Assembly: GCA_017562135.1 (NCBI GenBank)
Contig: QEYB01000180.1
Coordinates: 1,488,001-1,552,000, forward strand
Origin: Dipylidium caninum
Taxonomy: Eukaryota; Platyhelminthes; Cestoda; Cyclophyllidea; Dipylidiidae
Direction of reading: 5' to 3'
Length of the DNA: 64,000 nucleotides
The translations under genes and the position numbers were made by a program. The notes beneath the pieces were generated by a model, which had not been told where the DNA came from, searched no databases, and saw only the letters and a list, made by a program, of their open reading frames with translations. Below are positions 24,520 through 51,890 of the stretch, in pieces (the first letter of the stretch is position 1; the number at the start of each line of letters is the position of its first letter).

Positions 24520-24926
24520 TTAGTTCTTTATCTCTGAGTCGATTACTTCGATAGCGCTCTTCAGCTTCTCCCATTGTTCAACGTTCAAAGAGATGCCTAG
24601 AAGGGGTCACAGTGAGTTGATTGTGTTGGGCGTCACCTTTTTTCCCGGGCCTGAGCCCTCCGTCATTTTTGTCTTCATAGTATTCCCGAATGTCGACGAA
24701 CACGCGTCCATGGAAGGAACGTACGCAAACATGCTTTTTCCCCGTCAGATCTATGATTTCATCGCCGTTAGCGGACTTTACACGTTGAACTTCGTGCAAT
24801 TTTTTTTGTTTAGCAGGTGGGTTATCCTAGATCATAAATAAGAACGGAAAAGGAGCTAACTTCTAAACTTGAAAGCGACGAATCGGAATCATCGCCCCGG
24901 GAAGCCCTTTTTCTGTCGTTTGACAT
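24520..24926 (-). CDS. SUB1: transcriptional coactivator PC4 / SUB1
   Basis: PC4 binds single-stranded DNA and supports RNA polymerase II transcription and genome stability. Three exons (24926-24861, 24826-24637, 24596-24520) join in phase to give 110 residues. The two introns are very short, 34 and 40 nt. Residues 1-25 are a Ser/Asp-rich acidic tail (DDSDSSLSSLED), matching the regulatory SEAC region, followed by a short Lys-rich link. The C-terminal PC4 fold has LTGKKHVCVRSFHGRVFVDI, REYYEDKN and LRPGKKGISL, ending NVEQWEKLKSAI. The length is close to the usual 106-127 residues. It lies head-to-head with MBD2/3. Confidence 0.97.
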
Positions 24927-25524
24927 GCTTCGACCGCCGAATAAACAGCAGAGGCGGTGATTGGTCGTGGGTCACGGAGGTTAAAAAGTGCGATAAATTC
25001 AAACGAAGGGAGGTTCGTCTCCAGTATCGTGGATAAGCTTTTGTCTTCGACACTCACATATCTGTTATCATATAGAGACACTTTTGTTGTGCCAAAGCGA
25101 AGTTAATCTCGGCAAACTGTAAAATTAAAAAATTATGGATAATTTTTGTTCAGATTAGAGATAGGTACGTGTTCACCTAAAGTACATGGCATGACTAGTT
25201 GAACGACGACGCTCTAGTAAAGGGGGTATGTACAGTTGTTTTATGGTCAAAACTCACAATTTCTTCTATGGATAAACTAATGCAAAATTATTTAAACGCT
25301 GCAATTTTGACCTCAAACAAAGGCCACAAATTTTGGCTTACACACTTTCCCTGTAAAATTTGTATATGAAATCGGTAATACTTTGAGATTCTCTGCGGAT
25401 TACGCTGATGGTATAGTTGGTTCTGCAGCCGAGTTGCCTGAGTTTATCTGGGCTGTGGATGGCGGCACACCCCAGGTACATATCGCAGTCCCCCTTAAGC
25501 GTCAATAAACAAATTGCCCAAAAT
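24927..25524. promoter_or_regulatory. shared divergent promoter interval SUB1 / MBD2/3
   Basis: A 598 bp interval separates the start codons of two divergent genes, so it should carry both promoters. I see no convincing TATA or CCAAT element. An upstream non-coding MBD2/3 exon ending near 25476 is possible, because CCCCAG|GTACAT there resembles a splice site. Frames within the interval look non-coding. Confidence 0.35.
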
Positions 25525-26514
25525 ATGATGTTTCAAAAAGTAACCATTAATCATACGGCACCAGTGACGCAGAGATCTGCTTCAGCTCTCCCTGTCGGGT
25601 GGAGGCGTGAAGAAGTCGTCAGACCCAACGGTTTAAATAGCGGGAAGTCCATAGTATTCTATATATCGTAAGTTTCTAGCGAGTTGTATTTCCTGTTTAG
25701 CCCCAATGGGATTAAAGTCCGAACACAAAAGGAGTTGCAAAGTGCATTAGGAGAGAAATACGATCTATCAACTTTTGATTGGCTTACGGGCAAATTCTCT
25801 GGAGCAACGCTGAAACACAAAATTCAAAATGTTGGTGATCAAGGTTGTATTAAAAGTAAGGTTTTATTGGTAAACTCCCAGAACGTAGACCAGGTGTCGA
25901 TTGCGATTGGTTTCGGCGAGGTACAACCCCAGATCTTCCAAGACCCGTAATAATCTTAAATCATGATGATAGTAAACGTTCCGACAAGTCTCCCACGAAG
26001 GAATCGCTAAAACAAGTAGGCTTTTACTCATTATGCTTGAACCTTTTAGCTCTTTTCGGAACGTCGTCTGTCTGATCGATATGCCGTTGACCACCGTGAC
26101 GGAAAGACACTAATTCGTTCGACCCTGCCACCTGGCATTGAATGTAGGTTGGCACTATTATTGGTTTTACCAGTTTCTAGCCGCCGGCGTACCAGGATAT
26201 AACAAGAGCCAGTTGTTGCAGAATTTGATTGTTTCGCTCTCCTCGAAACAGGGACCCATAACAGGACAGGAACGCACCGTTGAACAGAACCCCTGCGCAA
26301 TGCTTAATCAGAACCAGCCATATGTAAAGGTCCGAGTTATTCCCCAATTATCGCATCTCTTAGAACTTTGTCATCACTGACGAAGATATTCGTAAGCAGC
26401 AGCAACGCGTTAAGGACCTTCGAGAGCGTTTGCAAGCAGCAAGAAGGGTTTGTCTTGAAATTCGTTTTGATCTATCATTTCATCCAGATGGCTTCAAATG
26501 AGCATCAAGCCTAG
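25525..26514 (+). CDS. MBD2/3: methyl-CpG-binding domain protein MBD2/3
   Basis: MBD2/3 is a core subunit of the NuRD chromatin-remodelling and deacetylase complex. Seven exons join with consistent phase: 25525-25667, 25701-25855, 25933-26015, 26050-26143, 26181-26329, 26364-26447 and 26488-26514, giving 244 residues. Introns range from 33 to 77 nt. The MBD is at about residues 20-85 (LPVGWRREEV, GLNSGKSIVFYISPNG, DLSTFDWLTGK). The MBD2/3 C-terminal domain follows: LFSERRLSD, LPPGI, GPITGQ, then NFVITDEDIRKQQQRVKDL, the coiled coil that binds p66/GATAD2. The ATG at 25525 gives a start similar to MBD3 and to the short MBD2b. In the MBD, the Asp and Tyr that contact methylcytosine are Ile and Phe. 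Confidence 0.95.
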
Positions 26515-28011
26515 CACTTTGGATTTTGTGACAAATGCCTCAAGCACGCTCGAGACCTTGTACATATAATTCTCCCACGTAAACTGGTATGGAATATAAT
26601 TGTTTGTACTGTTAGTATTTCGCGCTCCCAGACGTATTAAACTATGGGATAGTAGCATTATCCTGGGAGTCATAACATAGTAATTGGAAAGTGCTCAAAT
26701 ATGAGTAACTGAGTATTTGTAATGGACATACCAACTGAACTTGGTAACAAATAAAGACTATGAAAATAACCCTGGATGAGATGAAATTACAATTCTTATC
26801 AACCCAAACGGTAATGGTCGTCCTGAATGCGCCGCCTATTTTCTTGATCGTGGATCACTCCGCATTTGTTTTCCCTTCTTCTGTCCTTTCCGCCTGTTTT
26901 TGCTTTTTCCTCTCTGTTGCAATAGCCATCACGCGCTGGTTGTGTTTGTGGACTCTACGCACTTTTTCTTCTTTGATCTTCTATTTGGTTAAAACGAATA
27001 CTTTTGAATCTAATCAATAACTTGTGGATCGTGTGAACTTTTGACCTTTTTAATGTTTTCCTGCAAGTACTACTTGAAAGTTGGTGGGTTAATTAAAGGC
27101 ACAATAATCGGTTCCAGGGATGGGAAAATAAGGAGGGTCGGGGCATCATGCGACTGTTTGGTTGAAGGTAGGATTGGTCTATGTGCAATGAGTGTGAACA
27201 AGTGTCTTTATCCTTAGGCGTGAAGTGTTCTTAAATGTTAACCAGACTATAAACTCAATCGTCACAAATAACGTGAGAGTGGAAGAGAGTCATGACCGTA
27301 CGACTTCGATAGTCTTGCCGGTGCTATCGCTCAGAGCCATACTCGCTCATCCTGTCTAAGTGTACACAACAACAGGCGCAATTGAACCGCTGCATCCATA
27401 TATGTCTAGTTAAAATTTTGATACCTACGATTAGTCGTGGTGCGAGAGTTTACGCACCCAAGTGTGTGATGTAAATGGTACAAGACAACAAGGAGCAAGA
27501 TTGGGCAACTTACTCGGGCTCGCTCTTCGCAGCGGCGGTACCTTTCTTCTGGATGGGTGGTTTTGACTTGAAAAGTGCTTAGGCGATGTATGAGTGGAGC
27601 GGGGATCCCACGTCGCAGGTCAATTTCGTCGGTGAATAAAAACAGGTTCCGTAAGCCTATCGTGGCCACGCTCTCCCTAACCTTGTTGAGTTCGGCCCCG
27701 TTGCCATCTCCAGAGGCAAAGTTAAGGTTTAACGCACCCATTCTTCCTCCTCTAGTCAGACTTCCATGCACTTAACGAACGAACCTGGACGTCCTCCTAT
27801 TGATTGCTCACTTTGAAGGCCACGTGTTTTGCCACTATCCGTGATTGTGCGCGGAACGCACCCACCCTCGGGTCTAATGTGTAAACCAGGTCGTCTTAAG
27901 AAACACTAGGATCGTTTGTATAGTAGCTCAATTCGGTATTTTCTCAGTAAAAAACTCGTAAACAAAACATGCAAGTCAATAGATGAAGAGTTCGTGGACA
28001 AAAACCATGCG
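26515..28011. other. intergenic between MBD2/3 and EDEM1
   Basis: Nothing recognised apart from one possible minus-strand exon (27514-27741). AT-rich, with no long repeats. Confidence 0.45.
27514..27741 (-). CDS. possible minus-strand exon, unknown
   Basis: From an ATG at 27741, 76 codons read to a perfect donor (A|GTAAGT) at 27513. The product contains GLRNLFLFTDEIDL and a basic C-terminus (EERYRRCEERAR). I do not recognise it and could not find the next exon. It could be the first exon of a small gene or chance. Confidence 0.25.
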
Positions 28012-31000
28012 TTACACGAATGTTGCACGCGTGTTGGGTTCACACTACAAGGTGAAAAAGATATAGTTAAATAAACTAAGAGAATGAACAGGCGAAATTG
28101 TAGGGAGGGCTCCAATAGCCACTGCGAGCCGTCATTAGCGTCCCTGCCCCTTCAGTTTCATCTTCATTATTAACAAAGATGACGTCTAACTCTCAATAAA
28201 TTGGGGCAACTTACCGATGGCAGATGGTTCGCAAAATGCGCACCCTTGAACGGACTATCGTGTAGGTTTTGTGCAAGTTTCCGAAGGCGACTAATGGGAA
28301 GGATATGAGCTTGAGTAGTGAAAAGATAGTCCTCTTCATGTACGTTTAGTGGGTGGGATTCATTGAAGAGCTTAACACGAAACCGTAAAACACCGATTAG
28401 GGCATGACGATAGGAGTAATAAGTGAAGCAGGAAGTTGTATTTAATTATTACAGTTGAGAATTAACTAATGCGGGGATCAGTAACAATGGAGGAATGGGC
28501 TCGAAGTAACACAGCACTCAAACTTGCACAAGAAATATCAGTTGTCAAACGACCTACTTGGAATAGGACTTCATCAAAAAATGCATCGAAATGAACAACC
28601 ATTAATGCTCTACAAAAATCAAACCTGACTGGAAATGGACAATTTAAAAACTAACATTTCTACTTAACGCTACGCGGGTGGATGTGATTAACGTCTCATG
28701 CTAACGACCATGAAAATATACTGAAGAATGGCACCGATTGCAACCAAAATGACGTACGAGATAAAGGTACTTTAAAGTCTCACTCAAGAAAAAGCTCTCC
28801 ATACGGTCCTCCTGAGTCATGTCCTTAACGCTGTGAATTGTGGCAAAACCACATCTGAACACATAACAAGACGCGATTTAGAAGAGTAAATAACAAAAGA
28901 TACAACAATCTGGGTAAAACATGGGCAAATTTGAGTAGTCCGCAAACTATCGTATACACATTTTTACAAAATATACCATGAATGTTTTCAAAGCTCAAGT
29001 CATAATCTAAGAAGATTATCTGCTACTACTATTCATTGAATTTATTAAGGAATAAAACTGGTAGGAATTTGAGTACATTCTGCCGTGAGAAAAGAATTTA
29101 ACTCTCAACCATTACATACGCAATGAAGAAAAAAGAGTTAACTAAAGAAATTTTTACTTTGTACGGGCATAACGGTCCAAATTATTGACTATCATAGCTC
29201 CAATATGGTGATAAACTGGGTCTTTAGTTGCCCGATAAAGGTAGTATGTAGATTCAGCGAACTCAGGGCGGAGAGGATAAAAGTCTACTTCAGACCTGTT
29301 TAAGATGGGATTAAAACGCTCAGGAGGTAAACCGAAACGCCTCCAAATTGACAAATGAAGCTCATGTTGGCATTTAGCATCTTGAAGTTTTCCGGCTAAT
29401 GTCTGAAGCAAAAAGACGCAAATTAATTGTCTCAAGAACTTAGAATGCCAGATTTTATTCATTCTATGTAATCTGTAGTCCAATCAAACCGAAATATTGT
29501 GTAATATATTAAAAATGACAAGAATATAGTGTGGAGAAGCAGTGATTCATGAGTGTAACTCAAGGCCCAAAACAAAATGTTGCTTTCTATTAACCTAAAA
29601 AGCAGCGAAATTGCGAATACCTGTCAAGTCATGTCTATTACCTCGAAAACTATAAACGCTCAACTAACGAAATAAAGATATAAAACAATGAAACACTTGC
29701 AAGGATTGCAGGCCAAACGGATTGAAGTGCATCAATCCAGGTGTTGACTACTTCTCCACTAAACATATCGATATTCCAGTAGACTGAGGGGTAGCCTCCA
29801 GAACACGTACATTCATGCACCGAAGAGATTACACACAATCTGTGCCGTATATTTCTAAGAGATTCTTCAAACATTTCGATCAACTCAGGGTCATCGAAGA
29901 GAATTCCACTCTAAGGAGTAAAAAAACGGCTTACTCGTTAGAGATATGCAAGAGTTGAAGAAACGACGCCATTAATCCCTCTTACGCGTAATATATGAAA
30001 AGGACAAAAAATCACAGAGGAGCCAAGTAGGCAGCAAAATGAGAATTGACACGAACCTTCAAGAGATATTCGTAGAAGGAGTCTTGGCCAGCACCTATCC
30101 CTGACATCGAATTTATCCACTCGCCGGTGTATACATTTATAGTAGTGCCTAGTCAACGGAAAGTGACCCCTGAGCTAGGATAACAATTACATGCCTAGTT
30201 AAAAATCAGTCAGATTTAACAAGTTAGCGTTCATAATAGATTGAATAGTTGGGCAAAGACAGTCATATAACATTCGTCTGTATCAGATATCCAGAGTCCA
30301 AATTATTAGAAGATCAAATAGAACACAAGAGTGAAACAAATCCTTCGCTCACTTCGATAATTCTTCAGATCTCACTACCAAACTCGTAGCAAAATCTTTG
30401 GTAATAAACAACGCTATATGATTAATAAATTTATGTAATCACAGAAAGGACGATAATCCCGATAGTAACTAGGACGAGTGAATTAAGAAACGCCAAATAG
30501 GGAATTAATATATCGGATGACACATATCCAAAGGTTCTGCTCATATCCTAAATTTCTAGAAAACGTTGAGCATATTCTTTCACGTTAAAATCTCTAATGA
30601 CGCACCAAGAAGACCGGTTTTGCGTGAACGATATCCCCACAGAGTAAGAACAGTGTTGCGTGCCAAAGTAGCATATTTGGGGTTTTGTAATAACAAACTA
30701 AGAGTTCCCATTTCCAGAAGAAAAGTACCAGCACCAGCCAAACAGGAGTCTTCTCTACCCAACGTCTCAACGGATCTCCAGCCCAAATGTACCCTAGGAA
30801 AAGGAATACCGGTAGGCGTTCCCTATTAAAAAAAATACAAACAGTGAATGGCGCTTTCTATAAAGTATGAATTCACAAACGCTAACAGAAAAGTGCGTTT
30901 TTCACCAAATCATACATAAGCACGAGAAAACTGATACAAACAAATAAACAACTAGAAATATTTACACTAATCACGTCTCTTTTCAATTTATAGCTTTTTA

Positions 31001-31613
31001 AATAACTTACTCTGAATGCTATTAAGAGCCTGTCACAGAGATTGCGGGCAAGTTCAAGCAGTTCGCCCTTGTAATCATCCGGCCACAAATCTCCTAATCT
31101 TTTATTTGGGTCAGTAATGAGTAAATGGGCAGAAAGCAGACCTCCCAAAACCCTTCACAGTTTACAGGTTAGTAGGGTGGTCGGCAAACCTTATGTTGGC
31201 TTCAAATATCTGTACCACAGATTGCTTATTAAAAGACAGTGATTTCGTGATTAACCTAACCGCCCTTTTAAATTCTACTGTGTTACCAAACACCTAGACA
31301 GAAGAACCTCAACGAAGTAACTACTAACAGCAAGCGAGTCGAGAGAGTCCACTAACGTAAGCTGATAATCGCCAAGTACATCATTAACGTTGATATTTTT
31401 CCGGTCATTAAAGTCATGTCCTCTGCCACAACAATGAATAGGATCCAGTTCATCCTTGGGGTAGGCATACTTCATATAATTGCTATACCCGAAATCAAAC
31501 ATTTCGCGAATTTTTCGAAGCATTTTCTCAGACTCAATTTTGGGGGCTGCAGAGCCAATCGGGTAGATAAAATTGATTACTTGTACAAGCATTAGGAGTG
31601 ATGCAGGCAACAT
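28012..31613 (-). CDS. EDEM1: ER degradation-enhancing mannosidase-like protein, EDEM1 type (GH47)
   Basis: EDEM proteins act in the ER lumen, trimming or recognising mannose on misfolded glycoproteins and passing them to ERAD. Ten exons join with consistent phase: 31613-31329, 31293-31190, 31152-31011, 30822-30606, 30148-30057, 29910-29697, 29395-29158, 28854-28758, 28370-28215 and 28044-28012, giving 525 residues. Intron 1 is 35 nt. Residues 1-23 are a signal peptide. GH47 landmarks run in order: [119 protein letters not shown] and [19 protein letters not shown]. It resembles EDEM1 more than EDEM2/3 (ERFN...DFYPLRPE), but lacks the long N-terminal region of human EDEM1. There is no KDEL-type retention signal, and the last exon is only 11 codons. 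Confidence 0.93.
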
Positions 31614-33273
31614 GGTAAAATAACCTTAAAAAGAAAACGTTAAGATATCTTAGTATAACAAAATTTGAAAAGGTTTAATTAAAAAAGTTTACGTGCACCG
31701 ATTCATATCTATATAATAACAACCGATAAGCTTATGAAATCAATGCGTCCAAGTCCGCAACAGGTAAGTATGAAAAAGGTAACATTTTTTGAGCATGAAA
31801 ACATGACAGATAACTAAGCGCCTAAAACAGTTGAATTGCAAGTAAACTCAATCCCGAGGTAAATAGATAGATGATTAAAATTACACACCAAGCTAAATAT
31901 TTTCCGAAAGTACGAACAAATGACAGATATCAGGAATTGCGTTCCAAATTCCTAATTTGCTAGTACTGAAACAAAATTTTTGCTATGAAATCCAATGCAG
32001 ACCTTATTTAAGGCTGGAAATAACTTCGCATTACATTCGGTCTATCAGAAATTCTAATCGTTCGACTGGTCGTTGTTTTCTCAGGCAATTGGGGCTGAGA
32101 ATGGGACGGGTTTCGACTAGACATAGCGCGAAAACATACCATTTTACGTCTGAACTTAAGTTTGTTCATTGCCTGAGCAATACCTCGCACACATAAGAGC
32201 ACTACCTGGCAGGTAAAGTAGATAAAACGAGCCGCTGGTACTTCACCTAACTGAAATGAGCCGTCAAGTACATGATTACAGTTCCCCTCACACCAAAATA
32301 GTTTATTTTCCAAATAGACATGTAAGTGGCCACAAAACACAAGCGCTAGGTTATATAAGCGTCAGCTGCGCACCGAATAGCGCAGTTGGTGTCAGGATCC
32401 ACACTAAAATATAAACTCGCCGTAGTAACGTGCCAATTGGAGTTTGACACCTTGAGCATAGGGTATTAAAACTATCGATGTTCCTATGTTATTTAAGAAC
32501 TCCTAATAATAGATTTGGTGATGCTTAACATTTTGCGTTATTTTATAATAATTTGTAATTGCACTATAGCAGAAGATTTAAGCTACTTTTTTCTTACCCC
32601 CTACCCTATTTGCCAATGATAAAACACGTATCTACGCCAAGTGATTCACTAGTCCAACGCCGGCTTGTATTATCGTTGTCAGATAGAAAAAATAAAGTGT
32701 ACAATGCCGATTCGTAAAACCGCCTTATCACGTAGTCGGTCCCTCTCATTCAATGCGCATCTGCAACAATCACTGCAACAGCTCGAATGGTGTCCAACAT
32801 CGTGCCTATCCGCATCAGTCATTCTGACCGCATTCTACCACATTTCAAATTACGTAATATGGCTATGTAACCACGCCTCGAAATAAACACATCAAAGCGC
32901 ATTAAGACATTTTCTAATTGTGTAATACTCGACATATCACTTCACGTTAAATACCTTTCAAACCCATCGGCTTTGCCACTTTCTCAATCACCGCACGAAT
33001 TAACTTTAGAAGCTATATTCTTTAATTTTGGTAAGCATTTACGAGGTTAACGTTATACGTATGAGAGAAATAAAAGCCTGCCACTTTTACCCAGCAAATG
33101 TGCTTAAGAAGCTCACGATATCATAAATCTGACTTTGTAAGTCATGAATGCCGTCATTCGGTTCATTTTAACTAACACAAATACATTAGCGGATTAATAT
33201 GGAATTTGATAAAATAACTGAGAGTTGAGAAACAGATGATAAAGTACATTGGAGAAAAACGGGAAATGATTAT
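31614..33273. other. intergenic between EDEM1 and NALCN 3' end
   Basis: AT-rich sequence with no supported gene. It holds the EDEM1 promoter and the NALCN 3' UTR. Frames at 31957, 32008 and 32665 have no family resemblance. Confidence 0.5.
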
Positions 33274-49225
<15,952 letters not shown>

Positions 49226-50420
49226 ATCTGACAGTGAACGTATTAACTTCAAAATCCCCTAACACTTTCCGACCATATACAAGGTTGTCTTAATAGATAC
49301 ATTTGATTAATGAAAACAATAAACGCGAAAGAGATGGCAGCTAACTATTGTGTAAAGTAAGTAATAATTATAAAACAATTTCTTAAATGGACCAGCAACA
49401 ATGGCTAATACTAAAGGCTCCTTTTAGCGAAGTACTCAATTTCGCAGATTTGCTATGAGATATTATTAAAGTACAGAAATTTTAACTTCTTGAAAAAACG
49501 ACAGTAAGCAGCTTTAAAACTTACTGTGAAAGTTGGGATCGCGGCCTCTCCTTTAAAATTTTAACAACTCTGACAAATAGAATAAAGTTGGCACTATCAT
49601 GCCAATGTTACATATAGCACCACTAACGGCCAACAAATTATTGAATAGGATACACACAATTTGGAGATCCATACAAACCTTCTTCACGTATTGAGACCAA
49701 ACGTGGCCGCATATATCAAAAGAAAAGGTAACAAAATTCGGAAGAATGAGATATTTTAAATCCGGAGGGCATACGCGTTTCCAGTGATTAGAATGATTTT
49801 GAGATTAAAATCGACTGGGGTAGGGACGCAAACGCCGAAAGTTTGCCAACACTTTTTAACATTCGACAGTGGAGGACAAAAACGACCCGTCGAAAATCGA
49901 TAAGCTGACTGAAGCGGCTTTCGGACAGCATTATATGAACCGTTGCTTAAAGTTCTAAAGGGCGTTGAAGACTTGTGCTTTATGGCATCTCGTGGCATAA
50001 AGAATGAGGAGCCACCAAGGTTTGAATGAATAGTGGGTGATCAGTTAATGAAATTTAACTGTCCTTGTATGTGGGGTTATTGTGCCTTATGTAGAGAGAT
50101 ATAGGCCAAGCCCTAATAAATGAACCCATACGCATTCTGACATTAAAAATTTAAGCGTTCATTTACAATTTTATTTCGTTAAAATATGGTAACCTGACAT
50201 CATTTTTTGCAACACCTTTTGCAGGAATATACATTAGTTTTTAATTATTTAGAAAATTCCGGCCTGGGTGATATTAGTCATTCTGCCGCTGTTAATCGAA
50301 ATATATATTACCCGTTTGTGCTAATTTTTTGGGAAATTATTCATTAACTCGTTATGGAGTTGGTGATTGGCTTAGGCCCTCTCACCCGTGACGCGTCTTG
50401 TGAAGCCCTAGCTACTACTG
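49226..50420. other. divergent spacer NALCN / unknown gene
   Basis: AT-rich spacer between the start codons of two divergent genes. A minus-strand frame at 49756-49998 (80 codons from ATG) lies upstream of NALCN but has no family resemblance and could be 5' UTR. Confidence 0.45.
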
Positions 50421-51890
50421 ATGCTCTCCAATCCGCTTAACTCGGAACATTGCTTCAATTCAATTTATTATGAACAAGTAACAAATATACTGTCTACCCA
50501 ATCCAGCAAGGCCATGATCCTCAGTTTTTATGATTTATTCTGCAACTCTCTGATTGTGGTAAGCTTTTCGCATGTTGCGGAACCGTAGTTGACGTAAGAT
50601 ATTGTTGTTCCTCATGTCTTTAACCCCTGATAATGTGACCTCGCTGACTACCCACCACTTTATGAAAGCTGTTTCTATACTCAGCAATAAAATGTTCGTA
50701 AAACCAACATATTCAAATGCTTCTCGTTCTAGATATTCCATGACCCAAACCGACTGCGGTTTCTTCTCCCTATCGATCGTAGTTGTCTCTTGAAATCCGC
50801 GAAGGACCGACTACCCTCATTTAAGAATGCTCACGCGGGTTATCCATTTTCACCCATACTAACAAAGATTGCTGCAAATTTAGCTTCGTTGACTGTTGAG
50901 GGGTAAGTAACTAAGTCCTTCATAAAAACAAATTAGTGTGTGTCCCGTTTTTGATCAGAGATCTCTGCCCCACCTCAGTGAATTAAACAACCCTCTCCTC
51001 AGGTAGGGATTACACATTTTCTGGCGACGTTACGAAGGTTAAAAAGAATCTTACGAATTGTTCATATCCTGCAATCCATACCCGAACAACTCGCATATTT
51101 TCCTCCTCGTCGATTCTTGATCCGTGTCGAAATAGTTCTCACCGTATGTAGGACTTAGTAACTGGAATGTCAGATTCTCGGAAGGCGAGGAATGCTTGAT
51201 TTGCTCCATATCAGACATACCGCTGGATCCCTGGATGTGTTCCCCCTCACGCGTGAAGAAATTTTTGAAGTAGCAGATAAGTTGCATTGGTGCGTTTTGT
51301 CCAGCAATTCATCCACAGGTTTATAAGTGGATGATGTCTTACTCTAATGTTGTTTCTAGTCCTAGGGAGAAATTGACCGTTGTTGGACGTGCACTGGCTA
51401 AACACGTTGTCCGGGATAGATCACTCGTCTGGTGGGGCAAATGCACTGGATGTATATCCTATTCCATCTTCCATGTGCGCTAGATGTATACATTGGTTTT
51501 TATTTAATTAGAGCTCAGTCGTATTAATAATAGCGTAATATGGAGAATATTGTTGTTTATGCGTGTATTACTAGGTTGTTTGTGTTTATTTTAAGCGGAC
51601 GCTCAAAAAAACGAGCTTGGTCGAGCGGCTTTACGTCGTATCCTCGATGAAGCTGTGTGGATAAATATTCATGGTTTACCCGTATGTTTTCCATGAATTT
51701 TTTTTAAATACGTGTCGATATATGCGAAACTTAATGTTTGTCGTCTTTTGGGCCTAAGGGTGAAATCCCCGTTCTGGAAGTTCGCACGGCAGGGGGCTAT
51801 GGAATGCGATGTCAGACGGATCCTCCTGGTTTCCGTGGCTTTCTGGAACCAGAAAAGAAGGAGGGGTGGATTGACAAGTACAAACATTAG
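50421..51890 (+). CDS. ten-exon gene of unknown function, about 306 residues
   Basis: No family recognised. Ten exons chain with matching codon phase at every junction: 50421-50477, 50511-50558, 50599-50697, 50733-50902, 50979-51002 (24 nt microexon), 51047-51143, 51174-51289, 51360-51451, 51596-51681 and 51759-51890. They start at ATG (MLSNPLNSEHC) and stop at TAG 51888-51890. Introns are 33, 40, 35, 76, 44, 30, 70, 144 and 77 nt. Residues about 20-45 are hydrophobic (AMILSFYDLF, SLIVILLFLMSL) and could be a membrane segment. The middle is helical (PEQLAYFPPRRFLIRVEIVL). The C-terminal third looks like a compact conserved domain: LTVVGRALAKHVVRD, ALRRILDEAVWINIH, EVRTAGGYGMRC and FRGFLEPE. 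The start exon is the least certain. Minus-strand frames over the same bases (50535-50790, 51051-51287) are probably shadows. Confidence 0.7.

Noticed and set aside
32378..32390. tRNA A-box-like TAGCGCAGTTGG
   Set aside because: No B box at the right distance and no foldable cloverleaf by eye.
50535..51287. Minus-strand frames (50535-50790 and 51051-51287), with AATAAA next to the first stop
   Set aside because: They overlap the plus-strand gene whose nine junctions all keep phase, and the two minus exons do not join in phase with each other.
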